This document shows, piece after piece, positions 33,213 through 41,375 of a stretch of DNA of 44,115 nt. The notes under the pieces are model-generated. The model searched no databases, had not been told where the DNA came from, and saw only the letters and a program-made list of their open reading frames with translations. The number at the start of each line of letters is the position of its first letter. Within the stretch, counting starts at the first letter, position 1. Position numbers and translations under genes: made by a program. The stretch is from an uncultured Oscillospiraceae bacterium. Its GTDB lineage: Bacteria > Bacillota > Clostridia > Oscillospirales > Oscillospiraceae. The stretch spans positions 1 to 44,115 of the forward strand of contig CAKUMO010000020.1 of the NCBI GenBank assembly GCA_934667815.1, read 5' to 3'.

Positions 33213-33274
33213 ATGAAAGGAAAGAGAAGCAAATAAAACAATAACGACATAAACGAAAGAGGTGGCAGACGACT

Positions 33275-34789
33275 TTGGAGGAACAAATTCTGCTTCAGGC
33301 AAAAAACATCTCGAAGACCTTCCCTGGAACGAAAGCTCTGAAAAACATCGATCTAACGATTCGACGTGGAGAAATCCATGCGTTGATGGGAGAAAATGGT
33401 GCGGGAAAGTCAACTCTCTCCAACGTCATCGGCGGTGTTTTTAAACCGGATGAGGGCGGAAAGATTATTTTTGACGGAAAAGACTGCGTCTTTCACAATG
33501 CGTTGGACTCCCAACGTGCAGGAATTGCCTTTGTGCATCAGGAAACGGCCCTGATCCCAGCGCTGAATGTTGCCGACAATATTTTTGTCGGTCGGGTTCC
33601 TCAGAAGGCAGGAATTTTTGCCGATACAAAGAAAATGCGCCGTGAGGCACAGAAAATTATTGACAACATGGGTGCGCAAATCAACGCCTCCACCATTGCC
33701 AAGGAGCTGAATCCCGCCAACGCGCAAATGGTTGAGATAGCAAAGGCACTTTCCCTCAACTGCAAGCTTCTGATTCTCGACGAGCCGACTTCCGCGTTGT
33801 CCTTGGCTGATACGGACAAGCTCTTTGCCATTGTCCGGAAGCTGCGCGACCGCGGGATCAGCATTCTGTACATCTCTCACCGTATGAGTGAAATCTTCGA
33901 GCTTTGTGACACGCTGAGCGTTATGCGCGACGGTCAGTTGATCAAAACGGTCAGCGTTTCAGAGGTTACTCCGGACGATGTTGTCAAGCTGATGGTTGGG
34001 CGTGACATCGGCGACCAATATCCAGCTAAAGCCGAGTGCATCGGTGCAGAGGAGATCTTCCGCTGCGAAAATGTCGGCTTTGAACCGGACTTCCGTAAGA
34101 TTGGCTTCACACTGCATAAAAACGAGATTCTCGGCTTTGCAGGTCTGGTCGGAGCAGGTCGTTCGGAAATCATTGAAGCCATACTTGGACATCGAAAACG
34201 CCAAAGCGGCAGGCTGTGGCTCAATGGTACCGAAATTTCCAACCGCACGCTCAATGAAGCCATCCGCAACGGTTTCGGCTTTGTCAACGAGGACCGCAAA
34301 GCAGCCGGTCTCTTCCTGGACATGGCAATCAAGACAAACATCTCCGCCGCCGACCTATCTAACGTCGCAAACGGTCAGTTCCTCAGCAGCGCAAAGGAAA
34401 GCGCGCAGTCCAAGCGCTATGTGGAGAATCTAAATATCAAAACATGGGGAATCAATCAGCCATGCGCAACGCTCTCCGGCGGCAATCAGCAGAAGGTCAT
34501 GCTTGCGAAATGGCTGGCGATCCATCCGAAAGTTCTGATTTTGGACGAACCAACCAAGGGTATTGATGTGGGCGCGAAAAAAGAGATCCACGAGCTGCTG
34601 CGCAGGCTTGCGAGCGAAGGCGTTGGTGTGATTGTCGTCTCCTCCGATCTTCCGGAAATTATCGGCCTGTGTGATCGAGTTCTTGTCGTCTATGAGCACA
34701 AGATTGTCGGCGAAGTAAGCGGCGCAGACATCAATGAGCAAGAAATTATGCAATACGCCTCCGGCAACACAGCCGCTGTCCAACACTGA
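33275..34789 (+). CDS. Rbs-type sugar ABC importer ATPase
   Basis: A 504-residue tandem ATPase for monosaccharide import. Domain 1: MGENGAGKST (Walker A, 38-47), LLILDEPTSAL (Walker B), and ISHRM (H-loop). Domain 2: GLVGAGRSEI (the usual altered P-loop), LSGGNQQKVMLAKWL and LILDEPTKGID. It is therefore fully competent, in contrast to the degenerate relative at 30583. The domain 1 signature is not typical: KELNPANAQMVEIAKAL stands where LSVGQQQMVEIAKAL is expected, common among RbsA/MglA relatives. The start is TTG at 33275, with AGAGGTG 10 bases before it. It belongs with the permease and binding protein that follow. Confidence 0.92.
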   Translation: MEEQILLQAKNISKTFPGTKALKNIDLTIRRGEIHALMGENGAGKSTLSNVIGGVFKPDEGGKIIFDGKDCVFHNALDSQRAGIAFVHQETALIPALNVADNIFVGRVPQKAGIFADTKKMRREAQKIIDNMGAQINASTIAKELNPANAQMVEIAKALSLNCKLLILDEPTSALSLADTDKLFAIVRKLRDRGISILYISHRMSEIFELCDTLSVMRDGQLIKTVSVSEVTPDDVVKLMVGRDIGDQYPAKAECIGAEEIFRCENVGFEPDFRKIGFTLHKNEILGFAGLVGAGRSEIIEAILGHRKRQSGRLWLNGTEISNRTLNEAIRNGFGFVNEDRKAAGLFLDMAIKTNISAADLSNVANGQFLSSAKESAQSKRYVENLNIKTWGINQPCATLSGGNQQKVMLAKWLAIHPKVLILDEPTKGIDVGAKKEIHELLRRLASEGVGVIVVSSDLPEIIGLCDRVLVVYEHKIVGEVSGADINEQEIMQYASGNTAAVQH

Positions 34790-34803
34790 AAGGAACAGAG
34801 AGT

Positions 34804-35802
34804 ATGGAAATGAAAAAAGAAAGCAAACTCCTGCGGACGGCCAAGCACCTGACAAGCGCCCGCGAATTTACAGTCTTTGTATTGGTGCTTCTGGCCATTG
34901 TCATTATGACGGCAACGAATCCCTTCTTCCTGAAAACCGCAAACCTTCAGTCCGTCCTTCTCGGCCTCGCTGCAGACGGCATTCTGGCAGTGGCAATTAC
35001 CTTTGCCTGTATTGCCGGTGTGTTCGACTTTTCCATCGGCGCGGTGATGGGTTTTTCCGGTATGCTTCTTGCTGTATTCTCTCAGACCGGCATGAACATC
35101 TGGCTCTGCGCGATTCTGACTCTGGTCGTTTGCGCAGGTATAGGCCTTATTAACGGCTTCCTGATCGGCAAAATTCGTCTGAATGCGCTGATTGCCTCTC
35201 TTGCAATGCAGAAAGTCATCCACGGAATTGTCTATGTCATCTCCTCCGGCCTGCCCGTGAAGGTTTTGACAACTCCTGCTTTCAAAAATCTCTCCCAGTA
35301 CAAATTCCTCGGCCTGCAAATGTTCATCTGGATCTATTTTCTCATTGCCATTGTGGCCGAGATCCTGCTGCGCCACACCACAACCCTGCGCAAGCTATTT
35401 TATACCGGTTCCAATGAAAAAGCCGCAATCCTTTCCGGTATCAATACCATAAAGGTCAAGGTAAGCGTCTATGTTACCACTGCCAGCCTTGCTGCAGTTA
35501 CCGGCATTCTCTACGCAACCCGCTTCGGTACAGCAACCTGTGACGCCGGCATTGGCACTGAAATGACCGTCCTTTCTGCCGCAGTAATCGGCGGTGCTTC
35601 CATCAAGGGCGGTGAGGGTTCTATTCTTGGCACCTTCCTCGGAATTATCCTGATGAATCTGCTGAGCAATGCGCTGGTCATTTACAAGCTCGATGTGTTC
35701 TGGCAAACGCTCTGTGAGGGCTTGATTCTTTTGGTTGCCATCATAATCGACTATCTCATCCACGTGAACCGCGAGAAACGCCGCTTGAAGAGCACCCACT
35801 AA
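34804..35802 (+). CDS. Rbs-type sugar ABC importer permease
   Basis: A 332-residue membrane protein with eight to ten hydrophobic segments. Typical RbsC/BPD_transp_2 features are AAxGILAVAITFACIAGVFDFSIGAVMGFSGML, INGFLIGKIRLNALIASLAM, and the late AAVIGGASIKGGEGSILGTFLGIILMNLLSNAL stretch. It starts 14 bases after the ATPase stop. It forms the channel used with the tandem ATPase at 33275. Confidence 0.92.
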   Translation: MEMKKESKLLRTAKHLTSAREFTVFVLVLLAIVIMTATNPFFLKTANLQSVLLGLAADGILAVAITFACIAGVFDFSIGAVMGFSGMLLAVFSQTGMNIWLCAILTLVVCAGIGLINGFLIGKIRLNALIASLAMQKVIHGIVYVISSGLPVKVLTTPAFKNLSQYKFLGLQMFIWIYFLIAIVAEILLRHTTTLRKLFYTGSNEKAAILSGINTIKVKVSVYVTTASLAAVTGILYATRFGTATCDAGIGTEMTVLSAAVIGGASIKGGEGSILGTFLGIILMNLLSNALVIYKLDVFWQTLCEGLILLVAIIIDYLIHVNREKRRLKSTH

Positions 35803-35861
35803 TCCATCGTTCACTTCGGATTATCCGAAATGACAAATACAACAAAAACGGAGGAAAAGAA

Positions 35862-36908
35862 ATGAAAAAGCTGTTTGCACTGCTCCTCGCGCTCGTCTTT
35901 GTTCTTGCCTGCTTTGCAGGCTGCACAGGGAACCAGAATCCCAGCAACGATCCGGGCAACTCCACTCCAAACCAGTCCAGCGACGCAGTCGATAGTCCCT
36001 TCACGGGGCATTCCGACCAGACCTACTATATGGTCACCTTCTATCCGACACTTTCTCTCTGGGCTCCCTGTTGGGAGGGATTTCAGGCCGCCGCAAAAGA
36101 TCTCGGTGTTCAGGCCGAGCTGACCGGCCCCAGCTCTCTTGTTGTCGCGGAAGAAGTTGCAGCCGTTGAGCAGGCCGCCGCAATGAACGCTGCCGGTATT
36201 GCCGTCTCTCCGCTGGAGCCCAACTCCTTTGTTGACTGCATCAATGATACCATCGCTGCGGGTACGCCCGTGCTCTGCTTCGACTCCGACAGCGCAGAAT
36301 CCAACCGTCTCATGTACATCGGCACCTCCAACTATGCCGCCGGCGAAGCAGGCGCAGAAGAACTTGCCCGTCAGGTTGGCGGGAAAGGCGACGTCATTCT
36401 CTTCACAATGGTAGGTCAGCTCAACCATATGGAGCGCCTGCAGGGGGCGCAGGATTATCTCGCAGCCAACTATCCCGACATCAACGTTGTTGCAGTGCTG
36501 AGCTCTGACGATGGCACCTCCGCAGGCGCCGCGGCCAACTTTGCCGCTGCGATGCAGACCTATCCCAATGTCAAGGGTGTGTTCTCCACGGTCGGCACCG
36601 GCACAATTGGCGTTGCGCAGACCATGACAGAATTTAACTACGAAGGGCTTGTCAACATTGGCTTCGATACCGATCCGTCTATCCTTGCAAAGATGGATGA
36701 GGGCACCTGCACCGGCACCATTGCACAGAACTACTATGTCATGGGTTACAATATGCTTGTTTACCTCTACACTTATGCGAACAAGATGGTCAATCCCTAT
36801 GACAACTGGGAAGAAAACGGGATTGTTCCTCTGCCCAGCAATGTAGATACCGGAGTTACCGTTGTCACGATGGACAACATCGACCTGTTCCGCGTGGATG
36901 CAGAATAA
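35862..36908 (+). CDS. Sugar-binding lipoprotein of the Rbs-type importer
   Basis: A 348-residue exported protein. The signal peptide MKKLFALLLALVFVLACFAGC has its lipidated cysteine at residue 21, followed by an Asn/Ser/Pro-rich linker. The body is a periplasmic-binding-protein type 4 (RbsB-like) fold: GFQAAAKDLGVQAELTGPSS, AAAMNAAGIAVSPLEPNSFVDCINDTIAAGTPVLCFDSD, MYIGTSNYAAGEAGAEELA, and VNIGFDTDPSILAKMDEG. GGAGG precedes the ATG. A terminator-like hairpin follows it, so its transcript is probably more abundant than that of the enzymes. Confidence 0.93.
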   Translation: MKKLFALLLALVFVLACFAGCTGNQNPSNDPGNSTPNQSSDAVDSPFTGHSDQTYYMVTFYPTLSLWAPCWEGFQAAAKDLGVQAELTGPSSLVVAEEVAAVEQAAAMNAAGIAVSPLEPNSFVDCINDTIAAGTPVLCFDSDSAESNRLMYIGTSNYAAGEAGAEELARQVGGKGDVILFTMVGQLNHMERLQGAQDYLAANYPDINVVAVLSSDDGTSAGAAANFAAAMQTYPNVKGVFSTVGTGTIGVAQTMTEFNYEGLVNIGFDTDPSILAKMDEGTCTGTIAQNYYVMGYNMLVYLYTYANKMVNPYDNWEENGIVPLPSNVDTGVTVVTMDNIDLFRVDAE

Positions 36909-36923
36909 TCGCAGCTTCCAAGG

Positions 36924-36954
36924 AATCGGGATGGCGGCAGCCATCCCGATTTTA
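36924..36954 (+). terminator. Partial terminator between binding protein and isomerase genes
   Basis: A 12-bp perfect stem, AATCGGGATGGC with its complement, has a GGCA loop and is followed by TTT. It lies 15 bases after the binding-protein stop, while the next gene continues the operon 36 bases later. Leaky termination would set a high binding-protein to enzyme ratio. Confidence 0.8.
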
Positions 36955-36989
36955 TAAACAACTTTATTTTCTGACAAGGAGGATTAGTC

Positions 36990-38453
36990 ATGGTCGATCA
37001 TCGGATCGTTCTCGGATATGTCCCTGTTCGTCGGGACATGTTTCCCGCTGCAGTCGCCGCAGCGACGGAAAAGCAGATTCGTAGCAGAGTAGAGGAAATC
37101 CTTTCCCATCAGCATGATATACAGCTTCTGACTATCGATGACATTACGGACGGCGGCATTCTCTGCTCCAATCGGGATGTGGAAAAAATCGAGCGTTATT
37201 TCCGTAAAAAAAACGTCGATGCTGTGTTTTTTCCGCATTGTAATTTCGGGCAGGAAGAACCTGTAGCACAGCTTGCAAAGCGCCTTAACCTTCCGGTTTT
37301 GCTTTGGGGTCCACGCGATCCGGCGCCGGAGGGCGAGGCCTTCCGTGTGTATGACACGCAGTGCGGCCTGTTTGCTACCTCGAAAGCGCTGACGCGCGCA
37401 CACGTTCCCTTCACCTACATTGAAAACTGCTGGCTTGATGCGCCGGAGCTGGAAGACGGCATCGACCGTTTTCTCCGTGTCGCATCTGTCGTGAAGGCGA
37501 TGCGGCATATGCGCGTCGGGCAGTTCGGTATGCGGCCGCGTCAGTTTCTTTCCGTGAAGATCAATGAAAGCGAGTTAATGGAAAAATTCGGCATAGAGAT
37601 TACACCGATCTGGACTGAGGAGGTCACGCAGGTCGTGCGCAAGCTCCGCAGCGGAAAGACAAATACCATCGGCGCTATGATGGGTATTGAGCTTCCTTAT
37701 GCAGGCTGGGCTTCCGAAGAAGGCACGCCCGACCCACGCATCCGCGAACGCATGGAGGATATTGCGTCCAAATACGATTGCAGCGCCATCGGAGAAGAAG
37801 TTCTGGAGAAAATCGCCGTTATCGAGCTGGCCATCGAGGAGCTGGCTCGCATCAATAATCTGGACTGTCTGGCCTTTGAATGCTGGGCTTACCTTGCAGC
37901 CAATTTCGGCATTCAGGCTTGCTTCATTCTGGGCGACCTGATCGATCGTGGTCTTGTTGCCGCTTGCGAAACCGATCTTCACGCCGCAATCACCGCCCGC
38001 CTGCTACAAGCGGCAGCGCGCGGCGAATCAGCTCCCTTTATTGCAGACCTGACCATCCGCCATCCGACGAATGACAACGCCGAGCTGCTCTGGCACTGCG
38101 GCCCCTTTGCCTATTCGCTTCACAGAGAGGGCAGCAAGCCGAGAATCTGCAATTGCAAGGGGTATTTTGAGTTGAAGCACGGAGAAGTCACCGTCGCCAG
38201 ATTGGATCAGGCTGACGGAAATTATCTGCTCTTTGCCGATGAGGTTCAAGGAGTCGATGGTCCTGTCACAAACGGAAATTACCTCTGGATAGAAACGAGC
38301 AACTGGCCCGAATGGGAAAAAAAGCTGATTTACGGACCTTATATTCACCACGTCTGCGGCGTACACGGCAGCTATGCCGACGTTCTGAAGGAAGCAACGA
38401 AGTACATCGGCAACGTACAGCACGACAGCGTCAACCCAGTTTCCTACCGTTAA
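36990..38453 (+). CDS. L-fucose/L-arabinose isomerase family protein
   Basis: A 487-residue sugar isomerase-like protein. Features are VDAVFFPHCNFGQEEPVAQLAKRLNLPVLLWGPRD (a Rossmann-like N-terminal domain of FucI/AraA), KINESELMEKFGIEITPIW, then IELAIEELARINNLDCLAFECWAYL and ACETDLHAAITARLLQAAA near the metal-binding core. The Glu in AFECW and the Glu-Asp in CETD fit the manganese ligands of this family. It would interconvert an aldose and a ketose. It is preceded by AAGGAGG. Because the kinase is PfkB type and the aldolase class II, the sugar need not be L-fucose. The fucosidase lies 35 kb away with no shared regulation visible. Confidence 0.82.
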   Translation: MVDHRIVLGYVPVRRDMFPAAVAAATEKQIRSRVEEILSHQHDIQLLTIDDITDGGILCSNRDVEKIERYFRKKNVDAVFFPHCNFGQEEPVAQLAKRLNLPVLLWGPRDPAPEGEAFRVYDTQCGLFATSKALTRAHVPFTYIENCWLDAPELEDGIDRFLRVASVVKAMRHMRVGQFGMRPRQFLSVKINESELMEKFGIEITPIWTEEVTQVVRKLRSGKTNTIGAMMGIELPYAGWASEEGTPDPRIRERMEDIASKYDCSAIGEEVLEKIAVIELAIEELARINNLDCLAFECWAYLAANFGIQACFILGDLIDRGLVAACETDLHAAITARLLQAAARGESAPFIADLTIRHPTNDNAELLWHCGPFAYSLHREGSKPRICNCKGYFELKHGEVTVARLDQADGNYLLFADEVQGVDGPVTNGNYLWIETSNWPEWEKKLIYGPYIHHVCGVHGSYADVLKEATKYIGNVQHDSVNPVSYR

Positions 38454-38459
38454 TGAACT

Positions 38460-38499
38460 GTCGGGGCGTTCTCCGGACGCCCCGACTCCCAAAGGAGTC
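38460..38499 (+). promoter_or_regulatory. Paired hairpins covering the mutarotase ribosome site
   Basis: Hairpin 1 pairs 38460-38469 with 38477-38486 (10 bp). Hairpin 2, GACTCC-CAAA-GGAGTC (38484-38499), pairs six bases and hides the AAAGGAG ribosome site in its 3' half and loop. The two share GAC at 38484-38486, so full pairing of one weakens the other. The mutarotase ATG follows 3 bases later. Confidence 0.55.
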
Positions 38500-38502
38500 G
38501 CT

Positions 38503-39591
38503 ATGTCTGAGTTTTACAGCAAAAAAGTCGTTAAACCCATGCGTGAACTTCATGCCGCACCCATGCCCTTTTGCGATGAATATCCGCGAGGCGATACGCT
38601 GGAGTACTATGAGCTTGGCGCAAGCTTTGATGGCAGCCCCCCTCTTTCCGTAAAGATTTTCCCGAATATCGGTGCAAAATCCACTGGACTCTGCTTTGAT
38701 CATCAGCCTTACGAGCTTTCTGGTGAAATTTGGGATCCGTATTTGTATTTGTCGGCTCCGTGGGGGTCGTATATCCCATATCCAACGCCCAACCGTGTTC
38801 GCGACAGCGCTTTTATCTTTCACGGTGAACGGGTTCTCATGAAGAAATTCGGCCATCTGCGGGATTCCCACGGGCTTGCTTATGACAGCCGCTGGCAATA
38901 TGACGAGCCGGTTCTTTTCGAGGGTGGCGTTGCAATGCGTCTTTGGCTGGAAATGCAGCCCGGCGATGAGAATTTCCCCGCTTTTCCCTATCGCAACCGG
39001 CTGACTGTGGAATATCGCATTACAGAGCGCTGCCTGAGTTTTTCGTATCGCGTCGATAATTTAGACGAACGTCCTATGCCCTATGGGCTGTGCAAGCATC
39101 CGTTTTTCATGCGAGCTGACCCAAAAGAGCCAATTCTCATCAAGGTTGAAGCGGATTCCGTATACGAAACCACTCCAGAGCTGCTTCCCACCGGACGTTT
39201 TTTGCCGGTTGCAGACCATCCAGAATTTGATTTGCGCAGCTTTCGCAGTCTGGACGAAATTTGCCTAGACAATGTGTATACGCACTTGCACGGCGACAGT
39301 GTTTATATTCGCTATCCTATGCGGGGCCGTCAGCTTCGCATCCGGATGTCCGAGGATTTTCAAAACGTCGTTGTCTTTACAATGAAAGCCTACAAAGATC
39401 TTTTTCCCCCCAACGATCTTCCCGAGGTGTTCTGCATCGAATCCCAAACCTGCTGTACCGATGCGATCAATATGCACGAGCGAGGCTTTGCAGAAAGCGG
39501 CCTGATCATCCTCCAAGCGGGAGAGTCGCATTCAGGCTGGATCCGCTACCAATTTGAAGATATCAAAGGAGAAGAAACACATGCGATATAA
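38503..39591 (+). CDS. Aldose 1-epimerase-like (galactose mutarotase superfamily) protein
   Basis: A 362-residue beta-sandwich protein. It shows the fold's typical run of aromatic-rich strands (AKSTGLCFDHQPYEL; PVLFEGGVAMRLWLEM; NRLTVEYRITERCLSFSYRVDNLDERPMPYGLCKHPFFM), with a His in the CKHPFF segment like the catalytic His of mutarotases. The C-terminal part has a Glu in EVFCIESQTC, resembling the catalytic base region. It would interconvert sugar anomers before isomerisation. The ATG has AAAGGAG in front. It lies 49 bases after the isomerase stop and overlaps the next gene by 11 bases. Confidence 0.8.
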   Translation: MSEFYSKKVVKPMRELHAAPMPFCDEYPRGDTLEYYELGASFDGSPPLSVKIFPNIGAKSTGLCFDHQPYELSGEIWDPYLYLSAPWGSYIPYPTPNRVRDSAFIFHGERVLMKKFGHLRDSHGLAYDSRWQYDEPVLFEGGVAMRLWLEMQPGDENFPAFPYRNRLTVEYRITERCLSFSYRVDNLDERPMPYGLCKHPFFMRADPKEPILIKVEADSVYETTPELLPTGRFLPVADHPEFDLRSFRSLDEICLDNVYTHLHGDSVYIRYPMRGRQLRIRMSEDFQNVVVFTMKAYKDLFPPNDLPEVFCIESQTCCTDAINMHERGFAESGLIILQAGESHSGWIRYQFEDIKGEETHAI

Positions 39592-40588
39592 GGAACTCGG
39601 TAACACCGGCCTTCAAATTTCCGCCATAACCATAGGCACTTGGGGAATCGGCGGCGCAGGCTGGGGTGACATCTCGAAAAGCGCCTCTGTTGATGCGATC
39701 CGCACAGCGATCGACCACGGCGTCAACGCAATCGACACTGCTCCAATCTACGGCTTCGGTAACCCGAATCTGCCGGATTTTGGTTACGGTTGCGCTGAAG
39801 AAATCATCCGTGAGGCCATTGCCGGACAGCGCGACCATCTGCTGCTCGTGACAAAATGCGGTCTGAATTATGACAGAAGCATTGGCCCGAGAAGTCTTTA
39901 CAAACGAATGACCCGTGCAGAAATCATGGAGGGCTGTGAAGGCTCGCTGCGCCGTCTCGGCACAGATTACCTTGATCTTCTGTTCGTCCACTGGCCCGAT
40001 GACACAACCCCGCTGGAAGAAGTTGCAGAAGCCATGCAGCTCCTTAAAACACAGGGGAAAATCCGCTGCTATGGCCTTTCCAATTTCACGCAGGGGGACA
40101 CACTGCGTGCCGATGCCCTGCTACATGTGGGCGCTGTGCAGCCGCAGTATTCCATGGTCTCGCGCAGCAGCGAGGCATTCATGCAGGCCGTGCATCGCCG
40201 CGGCATCGGCACCATGACCTACGGCTCTCTGGGGGCAGGCGTTCTGACTGGCGTCTACCGCACGCTGCCGCAATTCAGTCCGAATGATACACGCGTAACC
40301 TTCTACGACTACTACAAGGAACCGAAATTCAGCAGAATTCAGGCATTGCTGAAAACGATGGACGAGATCGCCGCAGCGCATCATGCAACACCTGCACAGG
40401 TAGCAATCAATTGGAGTACGCAAAAGGATTTTGTGGATACTGCGATTCTCGGCTTCAGCAAGCCTTCGCACGCGGTGCAGAACTGCGCTGCGCTTGACTG
40501 GGCGCTGAGTCCTGATGAACTTGCGCGCCTCGACCGTGCGATTGCGCTTCATTTGGAAGGCGCTGAAAAATCGGAGGAGGCACAGTGA
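39581..40588 (+). CDS. Aldo/keto reductase
   Basis: A 335-residue NADPH-dependent oxidoreductase of the AKR barrel family. The catalytic tetrad is visible: Asp and Tyr in AIDTAPIYG, Lys in LLLVTKCGL, and His in LFVHWPDD. GKIRCYGLSNF and the C-terminal VDTAILGFSKPSHAVQN are the cofactor-binding segments. AAAGGAGAAG precedes the start at 39581, which lies within the mutarotase 3' end. In this operon it may reduce or oxidise the sugar, its lactone or a breakdown product. Confidence 0.92.
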   Translation: MRYKELGNTGLQISAITIGTWGIGGAGWGDISKSASVDAIRTAIDHGVNAIDTAPIYGFGNPNLPDFGYGCAEEIIREAIAGQRDHLLLVTKCGLNYDRSIGPRSLYKRMTRAEIMEGCEGSLRRLGTDYLDLLFVHWPDDTTPLEEVAEAMQLLKTQGKIRCYGLSNFTQGDTLRADALLHVGAVQPQYSMVSRSSEAFMQAVHRRGIGTMTYGSLGAGVLTGVYRTLPQFSPNDTRVTFYDYYKEPKFSRIQALLKTMDEIAAAHHATPAQVAINWSTQKDFVDTAILGFSKPSHAVQNCAALDWALSPDELARLDRAIALHLEGAEKSEEAQ

Positions 40589-41076
40589 ACAGTATTTTCC
40601 ACCGCGTCAGCATCCGGAAATATCAGCAGTGCGCCGTGCCGGACAAGCTTTTGACGCTGCTTCTCCGCGCCGCAATGGCTGCGCCTTCTGCCGGAAACCA
40701 GCAGCCGTGGGAGTTTTACATTGTCCGTGACCGGTCTGCCATTCAGGCACTTTCCAAAGCAACACCTTATTCGCTGTGCGCGGCGCAGGCGCCCGTGGTA
40801 ATCGTGCCCTGTATGCGTGTCGGCTGCCTTTCCGATGCACACCGCCTGCTGGATCTGAGCGCGGCTACAGAAAATCTTCTTTTGCAGGCAGATTCCCTTG
40901 GACTTGGCGCATGCTGGATGGGAATCGCGCCCCAGCCGGAGTGGATAGAAAACGTCCGAAAGATTCTATCTCTGCCATCCACGCTTGAAGCCTTTGCGCT
41001 GATTCCCTGCGGTTTTCCTGCCGAAGAACGCGTCCAGCAGGATCGCTTTGAGCCGCAGCGTGTGCATTATGTCTGA
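40585..41076 (+). CDS. Nitroreductase-family flavoprotein
   Basis: A 163-residue short nitroreductase. RVSIRKYQQ near the N-terminus and MAAPSAGNQQPWEFYIV are the FMN-binding hallmarks; LLQADSLGLGACWMGIAP is the second. The start is GTG overlapping the AKR stop as GTGA, with GGAGGAGG 5 bases before it. It transfers hydride from NAD(P)H to an unknown acceptor. Its place at the end of the sugar arm suggests a redox-balancing role. Confidence 0.88.
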   Translation: MNSIFHRVSIRKYQQCAVPDKLLTLLLRAAMAAPSAGNQQPWEFYIVRDRSAIQALSKATPYSLCAAQAPVVIVPCMRVGCLSDAHRLLDLSAATENLLLQADSLGLGACWMGIAPQPEWIENVRKILSLPSTLEAFALIPCGFPAEERVQQDRFEPQRVHYV

Positions 41077-41344
41077 ATCTGCAAGCCATTGCTTTTCGGA
41101 GCAAAACCGTATGTCTGCAAGCCGAACACTTGAGGCCGCACTTGAGCGTCTGTATCTCCTTCGCGAAAATATAATGAAAGAGGTCGTCGCATGCCCTGAC
41201 GCCCTGGCGGAGCTTGCTGCGTTACGTGCGCTGCTCAAGCAGGTCTCCACGCAGCTTCTGTGCGTATGCCTTTACCAGAACGCGCTGGCCGCATCCGCCG
41301 GCAAATGCAGCCCACCGGACATAGAAAGGCCGACACCGCAGTAA
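41069..41344 (+). CDS. Small hypothetical protein at the end of the sugar arm
   Basis: A 91-residue frame whose ATG overlaps the nitroreductase stop by 8 bases. Its middle (TLEAALERLYLLRENIMKEVVACPDALAELAALRALLKQVSTQLLCVCLYQN) is strongly helical. I do not know the family. The overlap supports translation, but there is no clear ribosome site, so it is a weak call. Confidence 0.45.
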   Translation: MSESASHCFSEQNRMSASRTLEAALERLYLLRENIMKEVVACPDALAELAALRALLKQVSTQLLCVCLYQNALAASAGKCSPPDIERPTPQ

Positions 41345-41375
41345 TACCAGGACAAACGCCACGAAAATTCCTATA

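Noticed and set aside
36990..38453. Dedicated L-fucose isomerase working with the GH29 fucosidase at 942
   Set aside because: The family fits, but no fuculokinase of the FGGY type or FucA-type aldolase is present, and the two loci are 35 kb apart with separate promoters.
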